Below are positions 14,502 through 21,251 of a stretch of DNA of 60,257 nt, piece after piece. Position numbers and translations under genes: made by a program. How positions within the stretch are numbered: position 1 is the stretch's first letter; the number at the start of each line of letters is the position of its first letter. Under the pieces are notes generated by a model, which had not been told where the DNA came from, did no database searches, and saw only the letters and a list, made by a program, of their open reading frames with translations. Source of the stretch: a virus; IMG/VR virus record IMGVR_UViG_3300027759_000010, positions 1-60,257 of that record. One strand, 5' to 3'.

Positions 14502-14511
14502 CAATTGTTAG
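14498..14511. repeat. Palindromic box CTAACA-AT-TGTTAG (fully symmetric)
   Basis: The only copy with a self-complementary AT centre, so all 14 bp form a perfect palindrome. It shares its first bases with the TAA stop of the preceding gene. Confidence 0.88.
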
Positions 14512-14526
14512 AAAAGGAGCAAACAA

Positions 14527-14700
14527 ATGAGGCCAAGACACGTAAAGGTGGACAAGCTGACCAAGCGAGTTAGCCAGACCGACTACTTACAAATGTTAGA
14601 TGAGGCCATGAAGTACGCAAGGATTCAGGAGTCCAAGCCCATGTTGCAGGTGAGGGAGTTGCCCATACACACTAAGGAGGGAGTACAAGATGCTGACTAG
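14527..14700 (+). CDS. Small basic protein (57 aa), unknown
   Basis: ATG 14527 with AAAGGAG upstream, TAG at 14698-14700. It starts MRPRHVKVDKLTKRVSQTDY and has a helical middle with MLDEAMKYARIQESKPML. It overlaps the next small gene by 11 bp. No family is recognised. An imperfect box sequence lies within the coding region at 14586-14599. Confidence 0.7.
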   Translation: MRPRHVKVDKLTKRVSQTDYLQMLDEAMKYARIQESKPMLQVRELPIHTKEGVQDAD

Positions 14701-14779
14701 AACCGAGAAGATCACCCGCGTGGTGTTCCTGCTTTGTCTTATTGTCGTAGCCCTAGACCTGTTTTATTGGAGGCCATGA
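14690..14779 (+). CDS. Tiny membrane protein (29 aa)
   Basis: AAGGAGGG precedes ATG 14690 at suitable distance; the protein is a basic start (MLTRTEKITR), one hydrophobic helix VVFLLCLIVVALDLFYW, then RP. The stop overlaps the next ATG. Single-helix miniproteins of this type can modulate host membrane enzymes or superinfection, but no homologue is recognised. Small size lowers certainty. Confidence 0.55.
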   Translation: MLTRTEKITRVVFLLCLIVVALDLFYWRP

Positions 14780-14931
14780 TGAGGTTGTTACAAGACGAGT
14801 GCCGAGGACTGAGCAGCTGGTTTGCAAGCCGACTGGATGCTAGGGAAGTGGTACGAAATAATCTTAGGGAGGAACTAACAGATGTTAGGGAGTGGGAACT
14901 TAACAACGATCAACCGAGCAGGGAGGGCTAG
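14779..14931 (+). CDS. Small early protein (50 aa), unknown
   Basis: Start 14779 chosen because GGAGG stands 6 nt upstream and the ATG overlaps the previous TGA; an ATG at 14776 is too close to the ribosome site. Acidic, helical, beginning MRLLQDECRGLSSWFASRLD. An exact palindromic box (14875-14888) lies inside its coding sequence. It is followed directly, without a gap, by the next gene. Confidence 0.68.
   Translation: MRLLQDECRGLSSWFASRLDAREVVRNNLREELTDVREWELNNDQPSREG
14875..14888. repeat. Palindromic box CTAACA-GA-TGTTAG (inside a gene)
   Basis: Exact arms, GA centre, within the coding region of the 50-aa gene and 44 bp before the next start. Confidence 0.75.
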
Positions 14932-15120
14932 ATGAACAACTATTACCTTTGCCGAGTACCACACACGAAGGTGGTTGTCGTGCTTACGGACATGGACTAC
15001 AGATACCAGCGTTTGCATGAGAGCCAACTGCGCGAGCCTAACCCTGAATATAACTTTGTGCTGTTGGCGCAGGGGTCGGAGAAACTTATGAAGCAGTACA
15101 GAAACTTAATGGGGGTCTAA
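14932..15120 (+). CDS. Small early protein (62 aa), unknown
   Basis: Mixed alpha/beta composition (MNNYYLCRVPHTKVVVVLTD, then YNFVLLAQGSEKLMKQYR). GGAGGG is upstream and the start abuts the preceding stop. The stop forms part of the next palindromic box. No family recognised. Confidence 0.72.
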   Translation: MNNYYLCRVPHTKVVVVLTDMDYRYQRLHESQLREPNPEYNFVLLAQGSEKLMKQYRNLMGV

Positions 15121-15130
15121 CAAATGTTAG
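15117..15130. repeat. Palindromic box CTAACA-AA-TGTTAG
   Basis: Exact copy containing both the TAA stop of the upstream gene and the candidate ATG (15124) of the next gene. Confidence 0.85.
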
Positions 15131-15285
15131 CTAGATACTACGTGACAGGGTGGAGTGGTGGGTTCGGCAGATGGATTGCCGAGAGCCTCGAAGCTAAGAG
15201 TATGACGGTGGCGAAGCAGAGGTTCACTACCAAGTACCCCACACTCAAGACTATTAAAGCATACAAATTGAGAGGAGAAGCATAG
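15124..15285 (+). CDS. Small basic early protein (53 aa), unknown
   Basis: The ATG sits inside the palindromic box. The protein (MLARYYVTGWSGGFGRWIAE, then KSMTVAKQRFTTKYPTLKTI) is basic. It ends 9 bp before the next near-consensus promoter. There is no clear Shine-Dalgarno apart from the preceding GGGGG, so the start is uncertain. Confidence 0.6.
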   Translation: MLARYYVTGWSGGFGRWIAESLEAKSMTVAKQRFTTKYPTLKTIKAYKLRGEA

Positions 15286-15294
15286 GCGAGAAAC

Positions 15295-15323
15295 TTGACA
15301 TACCCATTAAATTGTGGTATAAT
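15295..15323 (+). promoter_or_regulatory. Near-consensus sigma70 promoter
   Basis: Perfect TTGACA (15295-15300), 17-bp spacer, perfect TATAAT (15318-15323). The 29-bp element is a near copy of that at 13484, and the leader also shares a GTGT...GTTAG stretch and a palindromic box. It drives the MoxR/VWA gene block. Confidence 0.92.
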
Positions 15324-15390
15324 TAAGGTTGCTATGGATAATTGTGTCTGTAGTAGTTAGAGTAGGTGGAAGCGTTTAGAGCGCAACCCC

Positions 15391-15404
15391 CTAACATTTG
15401 TTAG
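15391..15404. repeat. Palindromic box CTAACA-TT-TGTTAG
   Basis: Exact copy in the leader of the 15295 promoter, 67 bp after the -10 and 29 bp before the MoxR-type gene. Confidence 0.85.
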
Positions 15405-15433
15405 AAATATTAGCGTAATCAGAAGGATTGAAA

Positions 15434-16504
15434 ATGGCAGAAATCAATTTCGGTAAGAGCATCACGCTCAAGCAAGCGGCTAACCTTATCCGCACAAACC
15501 CAACGACTCGGTTCTTACTGCAAGGTGAGCCCGGCATTGGGAAGTCTTCCCTACTAGAGAATATCGCTGACTCCCTCGGCTATGAGCATGCGTACATCGA
15601 TGTGCCGAACATGGACTTGGGCGATATTGCGATGCCTGTGATCGACCACGACACAAAGACTACCCGCTACTACCCTAACGCTAGGTTCAAGATACACGAG
15701 AAGAAGCCGCTGGTCATCATGCTCGATGAGTTCACTAAGGGTGCTGACCCCGTGAAGAACATGCTTCACCCCATGCTAGAGAAGGCTAACCCGAGGCTTG
15801 GTGACATCCCCCTCACCACTTCACCGCCAACCATTGTGTTTCTCACAGGTAATCTAACTACCGATGGAGTGGGTGATTCCCTCAAAGCACATAGCCGTAA
15901 CCGCTTAGTCCCAGTAACGATTGCTAAACCCGATGCCGAGCAGTGGATTGAGTGGGCGATCGGTAAAGGTATCGAAGCCGAGGTGATTGCATGGGTGAGC
16001 CGTTTCCCGCAAGTACTCGCAAGCTACACCGATGGGGCGCAGGGTGACAACCCGTACATCTACAACCCACGCAAGACTCAGCATGCGTTCGTATCACCAC
16101 GCTCATTGGAGACGGCGAGCAACATTGTCCGCACTCGCAAAGAGAACGACCCTGATTCAGTGATTGCCGCCTTGACTGGTGCGATCGGTGAATCCGGTGC
16201 GCGTGATATGCAAGCGTACATTGAGTTCTCAGATCAGCTACCCACATGGGAGGCCACGATCAAAGAGCCAAAGACTACGACAGTACCGACAAGTTCGGGA
16301 GCCTGCGCTATTGTGGTGTTCGGTGCTATCTCTCGCATTACGAAGGAAACCATTAGCCCGTTCATGGAGTACTTGGAGAGGTTCGATGCCGAGTGGCAAG
16401 CCGTGTTCGCTATCAACATTGCCAAGAACTCCACTAAGCAGAGCATTGCGTTCTCAAGCAGTGCGTTCAAGGACTGGGTTGTTAAGAACCAAGACCTGCT
16501 CTGA
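15434..16504 (+). CDS. MoxR-type AAA+ ATPase
   Basis: 356 aa from ATG 15434, which has AAGGA at good spacing; a TTG at 15428 is less likely. Walker A GEPGIGKSS (residues 31-39), Walker B LVIMLDE (93-99) and a sensor-1-like FLTGN segment are intact, followed by SRNRLVPVTI. MoxR ATPases act as chaperones that remodel targets together with a VWA-domain partner, and such a gene lies downstream at 16742. It leads its own transcript. In phages the target is unknown; host complex remodelling or assembly of a phage enzyme are options. Confidence 0.88.
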   Translation: MAEINFGKSITLKQAANLIRTNPTTRFLLQGEPGIGKSSLLENIADSLGYEHAYIDVPNMDLGDIAMPVIDHDTKTTRYYPNARFKIHEKKPLVIMLDEFTKGADPVKNMLHPMLEKANPRLGDIPLTTSPPTIVFLTGNLTTDGVGDSLKAHSRNRLVPVTIAKPDAEQWIEWAIGKGIEAEVIAWVSRFPQVLASYTDGAQGDNPYIYNPRKTQHAFVSPRSLETASNIVRTRKENDPDSVIAALTGAIGESGARDMQAYIEFSDQLPTWEATIKEPKTTTVPTSSGACAIVVFGAISRITKETISPFMEYLERFDAEWQAVFAINIAKNSTKQSIAFSSSAFKDWVVKNQDLL

Positions 16505-16509
16505 GATAC

Positions 16510-16523
16510 CTAACAAATGTTAG
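16510..16523. repeat. Palindromic box CTAACA-AA-TGTTAG
   Basis: Exact copy between the MoxR-type gene and the 67-aa gene, 11 bp before the chosen start of the latter. Confidence 0.85.
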
Positions 16524-16534
16524 GAATGAATGGT

Positions 16535-16738
16535 ATGTCAGCAAGTGACCTCAAGAAACTACCCCGCTACTACATGCAGTGGGTGACTGTGCCCTACCCC
16601 GAGGAGACTGGGGTTGCTCGGTTACAGGTAGAGGGGCTAATCATACGAGACGCCGAGACGGATGGCTTTCCGATTGTGTTTGAGCATACTGATAAGCGAG
16701 TAGTAGCGAAGATGTTAACAATTTTAAACGAAGGGTAA
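16535..16738 (+). CDS. Small protein within MoxR/VWA module
   Basis: 67 aa if started at 16535, where AGGA stands 9-10 nt upstream; ATGs at 16517 and 16526 are also in frame. Mainly beta/alpha, with YYMQWVTVPYPEETGVARLQ and a C-terminal helix KRVVAKMLTILNEG. Its position between ATPase and VWA genes suggests it belongs to the same complex or its regulation. No family recognised. Confidence 0.7.
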   Translation: MSASDLKKLPRYYMQWVTVPYPEETGVARLQVEGLIIRDAETDGFPIVFEHTDKRVVAKMLTILNEG

Positions 16739-16748
16739 CAAATGTTAG
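16736..16748. repeat. Palindromic box, first base changed
   Basis: TAACAAATGTTAG. It spans the TAA stop of the 67-aa gene and the ATG of the VWA gene at 16742. Confidence 0.8.
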
Positions 16749-17953
16749 AAGAAAGAAAAGTTCAGAAGGCGAAGATTACTTTGATGCGTGACCCGAAGTT
16801 TGCTCTTTGGTCGGGCATTTTGATGGTTGGGCGTACTAGCGTAGTGGACAACATTCCGACTGCATGCACCAACGGGCGTGACGAGATGTACGGGCGTAAG
16901 TTTGTAGCCGGACTCAAAGAGCCCGAGTTGAATTTCGTGGTGTTGCATGAGAACTTGCACAAGGCATTCCGTCACCTGACCACATGGAAGAAGCTGCATG
17001 ATGAAGATCACCAGCTCGCTAATTCTGCTTGTGACTACGTTATTAACCTCAAGCTCAAAGACCTCGATCCGAGCGAGCGACTCATTGCGATGCCACGTTG
17101 GGCAGATGGTGAACTCAAGGGCAAACCGATGGGGTTGGTTGACGAGAAGTATCGCGGCCTCAATGCCAAACAAGTGTTCGACCTACTCAAAGAGAAGCAG
17201 GAGGATAACGGCAGCTCGGGCGGTGGTGGCGATGTCCCCGGTGGGTTCGATGAGCACGACTGGGCTGGGGCAAAGGAGATGACCGAGGAGGAGAAGAAGG
17301 TTCTCGAGCGCGAGATAGATCAGGCTATTCGCCAAGGGGTAATGGCGCACCAAAAGATCGCGGGAACTGGTGGTGGTGATCTAGATCGGGACTTGCTTGA
17401 CTTGCTTGAGCCGAAGGTCGACTGGCGTGAGATGTTGCGTGAGTTCGTGAAGTCTACGTGTAGCGCAAAAGATACATCGTCATGGCGTAGGGTGAATCGT
17501 AGGTTCTTGTCTACGGGTATCTACATGCCGAGCCTGATCGGTGAGAAGGTAGGGCACTTGGTTATTGCTGTGGATACGTCAGGTTCTGTTGGGCAGGAAG
17601 AGTTGTCGGGCTTCCTAACAGAAGTTAGGGGTATCGCAGAAGAAGTTAAGCCGAGCCAAGTGGACTTGATCTATTGGGATAGCCGAGTAGCCGCACACGA
17701 AGAGTACACCGAGAACGATGTGTCCAACATCATTAACTCGACCAAGCCTAAAGGCGGTGGTGGTACGTCACCCTCATGCGTGTCTAGGTACTTGAAAGAC
17801 AAGCACATTGCGCCCGAGTGCGTCATCGTTCTCACCGATGGGTACGTGGGTGAAGACTGGGGTAGCGACTGGACTGCGCCTGTACTGTGGGCGATCGTAG
17901 GAGGAAACGATTGTGTTGCAGGCAATGGCAAAACAGTTCATGTCAAGGACTAA
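16742..17953 (+). CDS. VWA-domain protein with HExxH metallopeptidase-like motif (DUF2201-like)
   Basis: 403 aa. The N-terminal half contains H69-E-N-L-H73, a zincin HExxH motif as in the putative metallopeptidase domain of DUF2201-type proteins. A Gly-rich acidic linker (about 160-185) follows. The C-terminal half is a VWA domain with an intact MIDAS: DTSGS at 278-282 and TDG with D366. Such proteins pair with MoxR AAA+ ATPases, as here (gene at 15434), to form metal-dependent protein-binding machines. The ATG lies inside a palindromic box, with no separate strong Shine-Dalgarno. Peptidase activity is not proven by the motif. Confidence 0.87.
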   Translation: MLEERKVQKAKITLMRDPKFALWSGILMVGRTSVVDNIPTACTNGRDEMYGRKFVAGLKEPELNFVVLHENLHKAFRHLTTWKKLHDEDHQLANSACDYVINLKLKDLDPSERLIAMPRWADGELKGKPMGLVDEKYRGLNAKQVFDLLKEKQEDNGSSGGGGDVPGGFDEHDWAGAKEMTEEEKKVLEREIDQAIRQGVMAHQKIAGTGGGDLDRDLLDLLEPKVDWREMLREFVKSTCSAKDTSSWRRVNRRFLSTGIYMPSLIGEKVGHLVIAVDTSGSVGQEELSGFLTEVRGIAEEVKPSQVDLIYWDSRVAAHEEYTENDVSNIINSTKPKGGGGTSPSCVSRYLKDKHIAPECVIVLTDGYVGEDWGSDWTAPVLWAIVGGNDCVAGNGKTVHVKD

Positions 17954-17964
17954 GTGGTGGTTCA

Positions 17965-17977
17965 TAACAAATGTTAG
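17965..17977. repeat. Palindromic box, first base changed
   Basis: TAACAAATGTTAG between the VWA gene and the 76-aa gene; its last two bases start the ribosome site AGGAG. Confidence 0.8.
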
Positions 17978-17987
17978 GAGAGCAAAA

Positions 17988-18218
17988 ATGATTGTAGTGA
18001 CTATGGGGTATTCAGATTACGTGATGAGCGCCAAGGATGCGTTCACACTCAGTGAGATTCTTAGCCGAGCCGAGAGGTACGAGAACAAGTACCGAGGTAG
18101 TGGTAATGAGAATACGTTCCACGTGTATGAGAACGACAAACCGTTCCCCATGCACATCATTGCCGACGACATATATCGTATGGCTAAGTTAGCCGGTAAA
18201 CCAACCAAGGAGAATTGA
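17988..18218 (+). CDS. Small protein (76 aa) in MoxR/VWA module
   Basis: Start 17988 chosen for its AGGAG ribosome site; the upstream in-frame extension overlaps the VWA gene and lacks one. Alpha/beta composition with SAKDAFTLSEILSRAERYEN and FHVYENDKPFPMHIIADDIY. The next gene starts one base after the stop. No recognised family. Confidence 0.75.
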   Translation: MIVVTMGYSDYVMSAKDAFTLSEILSRAERYENKYRGSGNENTFHVYENDKPFPMHIIADDIYRMAKLAGKPTKEN

Positions 18219-18219
18219 A

Positions 18220-18402
18220 ATGAAATTAGAAGATGTACAGAACGCGCTGTTCGCAGCGTATGACTTACGAAATGCCATGACATCGGCAGACAAGCGCCGA
18301 CCTACAGCCAACGAGAATTTTGGTACGAGCCTTGCCGAAGTGATTGAGTTTTTGGTAGGGCTTGAAGAAGAGTTTTTATCATCAGAAGGAGAAACATTAT
18401 GA
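18220..18402 (+). CDS. Small helical protein (60 aa) in MoxR/VWA module
   Basis: AAGGAG lies upstream. Acidic helical sequence (MKLEDVQNALFAAYDLRNAM ... IEFLVGLEEEFLSS). The stop overlaps the next ATG by 4 bp, so it is coupled to the 282-aa gene. Function unknown. Confidence 0.75.
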   Translation: MKLEDVQNALFAAYDLRNAMTSADKRRPTANENFGTSLAEVIEFLVGLEEEFLSSEGETL

Positions 18403-19247
18403 GTATTAGCGCATCAGCAGTTTTGGTCGAGTTGAACCTTAGCGTTTGGCCTGCCGCAAAGATCGACCGTGAACTTACGAACCAAGTCAACACCAATGCG
18501 TCTGCCCACAAGGACGCATCACAGACCAAGAAGAATCTGTTTGCGGGTACAAGCCTACGAGCAGACATCGAGAAGTTCGCCGCAAGGGTACGTCTCTATC
18601 ACAACCAACACACGTTGCCGTGGGCTGACAAGGGTGAGCGCATGTTGCCGACCAAGTTATTCATGGACTACAAGCAGACTATGAATGGATACGAGCGTAC
18701 GTTCAACATGCTATGCGATAACTTCTTTGATGAGTACGAGACTCTGGTGCAGGATGCCAAGGTGAACCTTGCCGGTATGTACAAAGCAGAAGACTATCCT
18801 GATCTAACAAATGTTAAGACTAAGTTCAGCTTTAGACGTAGCGTGAAGCCTTTGCCCGAGGCTGGTGACTTTCGCTTGGACATTCCCGCGCATGACTTAG
18901 AGGAGATGCGAGCCGCGTACGAAGGTCAGTATTCGGACAAGCTGGCCGAAGCGATGCGAGCACCGTGGGAGCGCCTGCATAAAGTTCTCTTAGGTATGTC
19001 TGAGAAGCTGGAAAGCTCAGGCGATGAGAAGAAGCGTTTCCACGACTCATTGATCTCCAACCCACTGGAGTTGTGTGAGTTGCTGACGAAACTGAACGTT
19101 ACTAACGACCCGAAGCTGGAGGATGCACGTAGGCAAGTAGAACTAGCCATGCTCGGGGCCGACATTGAAGAAGTCAAGGATAGCCCGCTGGTTCGTGAGA
19201 ATCTGAAGTCCAAGGTTGACGCCATCCTTGGTAAGTTCGAATGGTAA
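18399..19247 (+). CDS. DUF3150-like partner of MoxR/VWA module
   Basis: 282 aa, helical and charged. Features include LFAGTSLRADIEKFAARVRL, a LPTKLFMDYKQTMNGYERTF segment followed by FFDEYETLVQDAKVNLAGMY, and a C-terminal helical part. This layout resembles DUF3150 proteins, which are often encoded near AAA+ and VWA genes in phages and plasmids; I assign this by pattern only. Strong GGAG and start overlap (ATGA-type) with the 60-aa gene. Likely an adaptor or substrate of the ATPase/VWA pair (inference). Confidence 0.75.
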   Translation: MSISASAVLVELNLSVWPAAKIDRELTNQVNTNASAHKDASQTKKNLFAGTSLRADIEKFAARVRLYHNQHTLPWADKGERMLPTKLFMDYKQTMNGYERTFNMLCDNFFDEYETLVQDAKVNLAGMYKAEDYPDLTNVKTKFSFRRSVKPLPEAGDFRLDIPAHDLEEMRAAYEGQYSDKLAEAMRAPWERLHKVLLGMSEKLESSGDEKKRFHDSLISNPLELCELLTKLNVTNDPKLEDARRQVELAMLGADIEEVKDSPLVRENLKSKVDAILGKFEW

Positions 19248-19260
19248 TAACATTTGTTAG
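19248..19260. repeat. Palindromic box, first base changed
   Basis: TAACATTTGTTAG, immediately after the TAATAA-type end of the 282-aa gene; its TTAG continues into the GGAG ribosome site of the next gene. Confidence 0.8.
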
Positions 19261-19272
19261 GAGTAGGTGAGT

Positions 19273-20151
19273 ATGAGTATGAATACATTGAATTTGAGCA
19301 ACGTGGTGCTCAGCGAAGACTTAGAGGGGCAGCGTAGCAAGATCGGAGGCGTTCACAAGTTGATCGACCCTGTGGTTAACCGACTGGCTACGTTGAATCC
19401 GCTTTGGATATTCGAGGCTAGGGCTAGAGGTAACGTCCCCAGTGGGTACATGGTGGATAACTTTGTTGTCAAGTTAGACGGTGAGCCTTTGGGTTGCATT
19501 ACAAACAGCTACATGGGTAGCCGGGGCTATGTGATCTCTATCAGCAACGACCGTATTGGTAAGAGCCGATCACGTAGCGATTCGTATCGCACTGCTGATG
19601 CAGACAAAGCTGTACTCATGGCGAAGAAGATGTTTGGCAAGATGAATCCGACTGAGCGTATCAGCAAGGCTAATGCTGCGGCAGAACGTGTAGTGACTCG
19701 GGGAGCTTGGAACAAAGAGCGAGAGCGTCAGACCCATACCAGCACAGTGCATGGTGCGTTGCTAGCGTGGGCTGAGAGCAAGGGCATGCCAATGTTCTTG
19801 GAGTTCATCGACAAGGAAGCGCTACTGGACACTAGGCAAAAGATTACTACTAGCATGGAAAAGCTAGAGGTGATTAACACCGAGATGAAAACTATCGAGC
19901 GTGTTCAGAAGGACTTCAACGACAGTAAAACTGCGCTAGTGGTCAAAGACTCGGGTAAGTATCTAGTCAGGATAGGTGACAAGGTAGACCTATACGATGA
20001 TAATACGCTCCCCGTGGATATGCGTATGAAGATGGGTATGCTCAAGTTGGTGGAAGACGAGCAGTACATCACTGACGTAGGCTGCAAGGTGACGAGTGAG
20101 ATATTTGTTTTGTTGGTCGACAAGGAGGCCGTGCATGAAAGCCGTACTTGA
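19273..20151 (+). CDS. Early protein (292 aa), unknown
   Basis: ATG 19273 follows AGGAG; a GTG at 19267 and ATG at 19279 are alternatives. N-terminal half mixed alpha/beta with KIGGVHKLIDPVVNRLATLN and GYVISISNDRIGKSRSRSDS. The middle is basic and helical (FGKMNPTERISKANAAAERV). The C-terminal third is beta-rich. No enzymatic motif is recognised. It closes the MoxR/VWA gene block and may belong to it. Confidence 0.78.
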   Translation: MSMNTLNLSNVVLSEDLEGQRSKIGGVHKLIDPVVNRLATLNPLWIFEARARGNVPSGYMVDNFVVKLDGEPLGCITNSYMGSRGYVISISNDRIGKSRSRSDSYRTADADKAVLMAKKMFGKMNPTERISKANAAAERVVTRGAWNKERERQTHTSTVHGALLAWAESKGMPMFLEFIDKEALLDTRQKITTSMEKLEVINTEMKTIERVQKDFNDSKTALVVKDSGKYLVRIGDKVDLYDDNTLPVDMRMKMGMLKLVEDEQYITDVGCKVTSEIFVLLVDKEAVHESRT

Positions 20152-20320
20152 GTTCACGTATCCACAAGATGAGACCAAGCTCAAGCATGCGTTGAAGGGT
20201 GAGGACTACTACTTGGCGTTGATTGAAATTGACCGAGCGCTTGTGAATGCTCGACAGTTTGGAGGAGCCGACATGCCCGACAGGATTAGATATATTTTAG
20301 AGGGGGTAATAGATGTATGA
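20135..20320 (+). CDS. Small conserved phage protein (61 aa)
   Basis: Start 20135 has GGAGG upstream and overlaps the previous gene by 17 bp. The sequence MKAVLEFTYPQDETKLKHAL, then EDYYLALIEIDRALVNARQF, is a recognisable conserved small phage protein of unknown role, with a beta-strand plus two helices. Its stop overlaps the next start (ATGA). Confidence 0.82.
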   Translation: MKAVLEFTYPQDETKLKHALKGEDYYLALIEIDRALVNARQFGGADMPDRIRYILEGVIDV

Positions 20321-20481
20321 AATGCCCCCTATGCCAAGCCCCAACGGAGATTAAAGACTCACGACTGACTAGCAAAGGCTACGTAAGACGTAGGAAATGT
20401 TTTAACGACCACGTATTCAAGACTGTGGAAACACTGCTGACCGAACCTAAAAAGAAGGGGAGTAAAAATGACAGGGATTGA
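20317..20481 (+). CDS. NrdR-like zinc-ribbon miniprotein
   Basis: 54 aa; ATG 20317 overlaps the previous TGA. MKCPLCQAPTEIKDSRLTSK followed by GYVRRRKCFNDHVFKTVE mirrors the N-terminal zinc ribbon of NrdR (CPxC ... DSR ... RRRxC ... F.T.E). The second Cys pair is reduced to Cys28 with a His nearby, and the ATP-cone domain of NrdR is absent. NrdR represses ribonucleotide reductase genes by DNA binding. A ribbon-only phage form might bind the same operators or serve another DNA-binding role. Confidence 0.75.
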   Translation: MKCPLCQAPTEIKDSRLTSKGYVRRRKCFNDHVFKTVETLLTEPKKKGSKNDRD

Positions 20482-20671
20482 GAACCTAAAACTGGAACAA
20501 CAAAAGAAAGGGCGGGGGCTTGGTAAGAAACCCGCACTGTTCTGTACGAGCTTGCGTCTACCAAAGGATGTGATGGATTACTTCAACACAAACTTCGCGT
20601 ATACAAAGCAAGCCAAGATGAGAGAAATTCTTACCGAGTATGTTAGCAACCAAACAGGAGATAAAGCATGA
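20468..20671 (+). CDS. Ribbon-helix-helix-like regulator (67 aa)
   Basis: Begins MTGIENLKLEQQKKGRGLGK; the segment ALFCTSLRLPKDVMDYFNTN has the beta-strand plus helix pattern of ribbon-helix-helix or BrnA-type proteins, followed by a basic helix and LTEYVSNQ. AAGGGGAG lies upstream. It could be a DNA-binding regulator; no toxin gene is adjacent. A dimeric regulator of this kind is a candidate for the palindromic boxes. Confidence 0.72.
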   Translation: MTGIENLKLEQQKKGRGLGKKPALFCTSLRLPKDVMDYFNTNFAYTKQAKMREILTEYVSNQTGDKA

Positions 20672-21201
20672 TTAAACCAGCACAAAACAAAGCGGCGCAA
20701 ATCCGTGAGTACATTGCGGCTAACCCCAAAGCTAAACCAGCAGAAATAGGCAAGGCAGTGGGCTCTAGCAAACAGTACGTATACATAGTGCAGAGTAAAG
20801 AAAAGGCCAAGATAGCGAAGAAGGCCAAGGCAGCGAAGAAGACTAAGCCCGCACACAAACCTAATTGGAAACGGTTGGGTTTCTTTAGTTCAGACACTCC
20901 AGTGGTCGAGGATACAGTTACCGATACGTACAAAGACCGTATGATGGAGTTGGCATACGCAGCGACAACGGGTAGGGCGAAGATACGTATGGAAGGCGAC
21001 CGAGGCGACCCGGTTAACAACCCTGCTCATTACACAGTAGGGGGAATCGAGACGATTGACTTCATCGAAGCTAAGAAGTTGAACTACCGCCTTGGTAACG
21101 TGGTGAAGTACCTGACACGTGCCGACCACAAGGGCAACAAGATCGAAGACCTACGTAAAGCGCAGTGGTACTTGGAGCGAGAGATCGAGAGCCTGTCCTA
21201 A
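20668..21201 (+). CDS. HTH plus DUF3310 (SaV-like) protein
   Basis: 177 aa. The N-terminal 45 residues look like a small helix-turn-helix (REYIAANPKAKPAEIGKAVG, then SSKQYVYIVQ). A Lys/Ala-rich basic linker follows. Residues about 114-177 are a DUF3310 domain (DPVNNPAHYTVGGIETIDFI ... VVKYLTRADHKGNKIEDLRK). DUF3310 proteins are sometimes called nucleotide-kinase-like, but activity is unproven. Fusion to an HTH suggests a DNA-linked regulatory role. A palindromic box and an intrinsic terminator follow. Confidence 0.82.
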   Translation: MIKPAQNKAAQIREYIAANPKAKPAEIGKAVGSSKQYVYIVQSKEKAKIAKKAKAAKKTKPAHKPNWKRLGFFSSDTPVVEDTVTDTYKDRMMELAYAATTGRAKIRMEGDRGDPVNNPAHYTVGGIETIDFIEAKKLNYRLGNVVKYLTRADHKGNKIEDLRKAQWYLEREIESLS

Positions 21202-21211
21202 CTTTTGTTAG
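21198..21211. repeat. Palindromic box, one internal change
   Basis: CTAACTTTTGTTAG: one arm base changed. It spans the TAA stop of the DUF3310 gene just before a terminator. Confidence 0.6.
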
Positions 21212-21228
21212 GAGTTAGGGTAATCACT

Positions 21229-21251
21229 AGCCACCTTCGGGTGGCTTTTTT
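21229..21251 (+). terminator. Intrinsic terminator (UUCG loop)
   Basis: AGCCACC-TTCG-GGTGGCT (21229-21246) with a run of T to 21251. The ultra-stable UUCG tetraloop and U-tract make a strong terminator closing the 15295 transcript. Confidence 0.93.
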
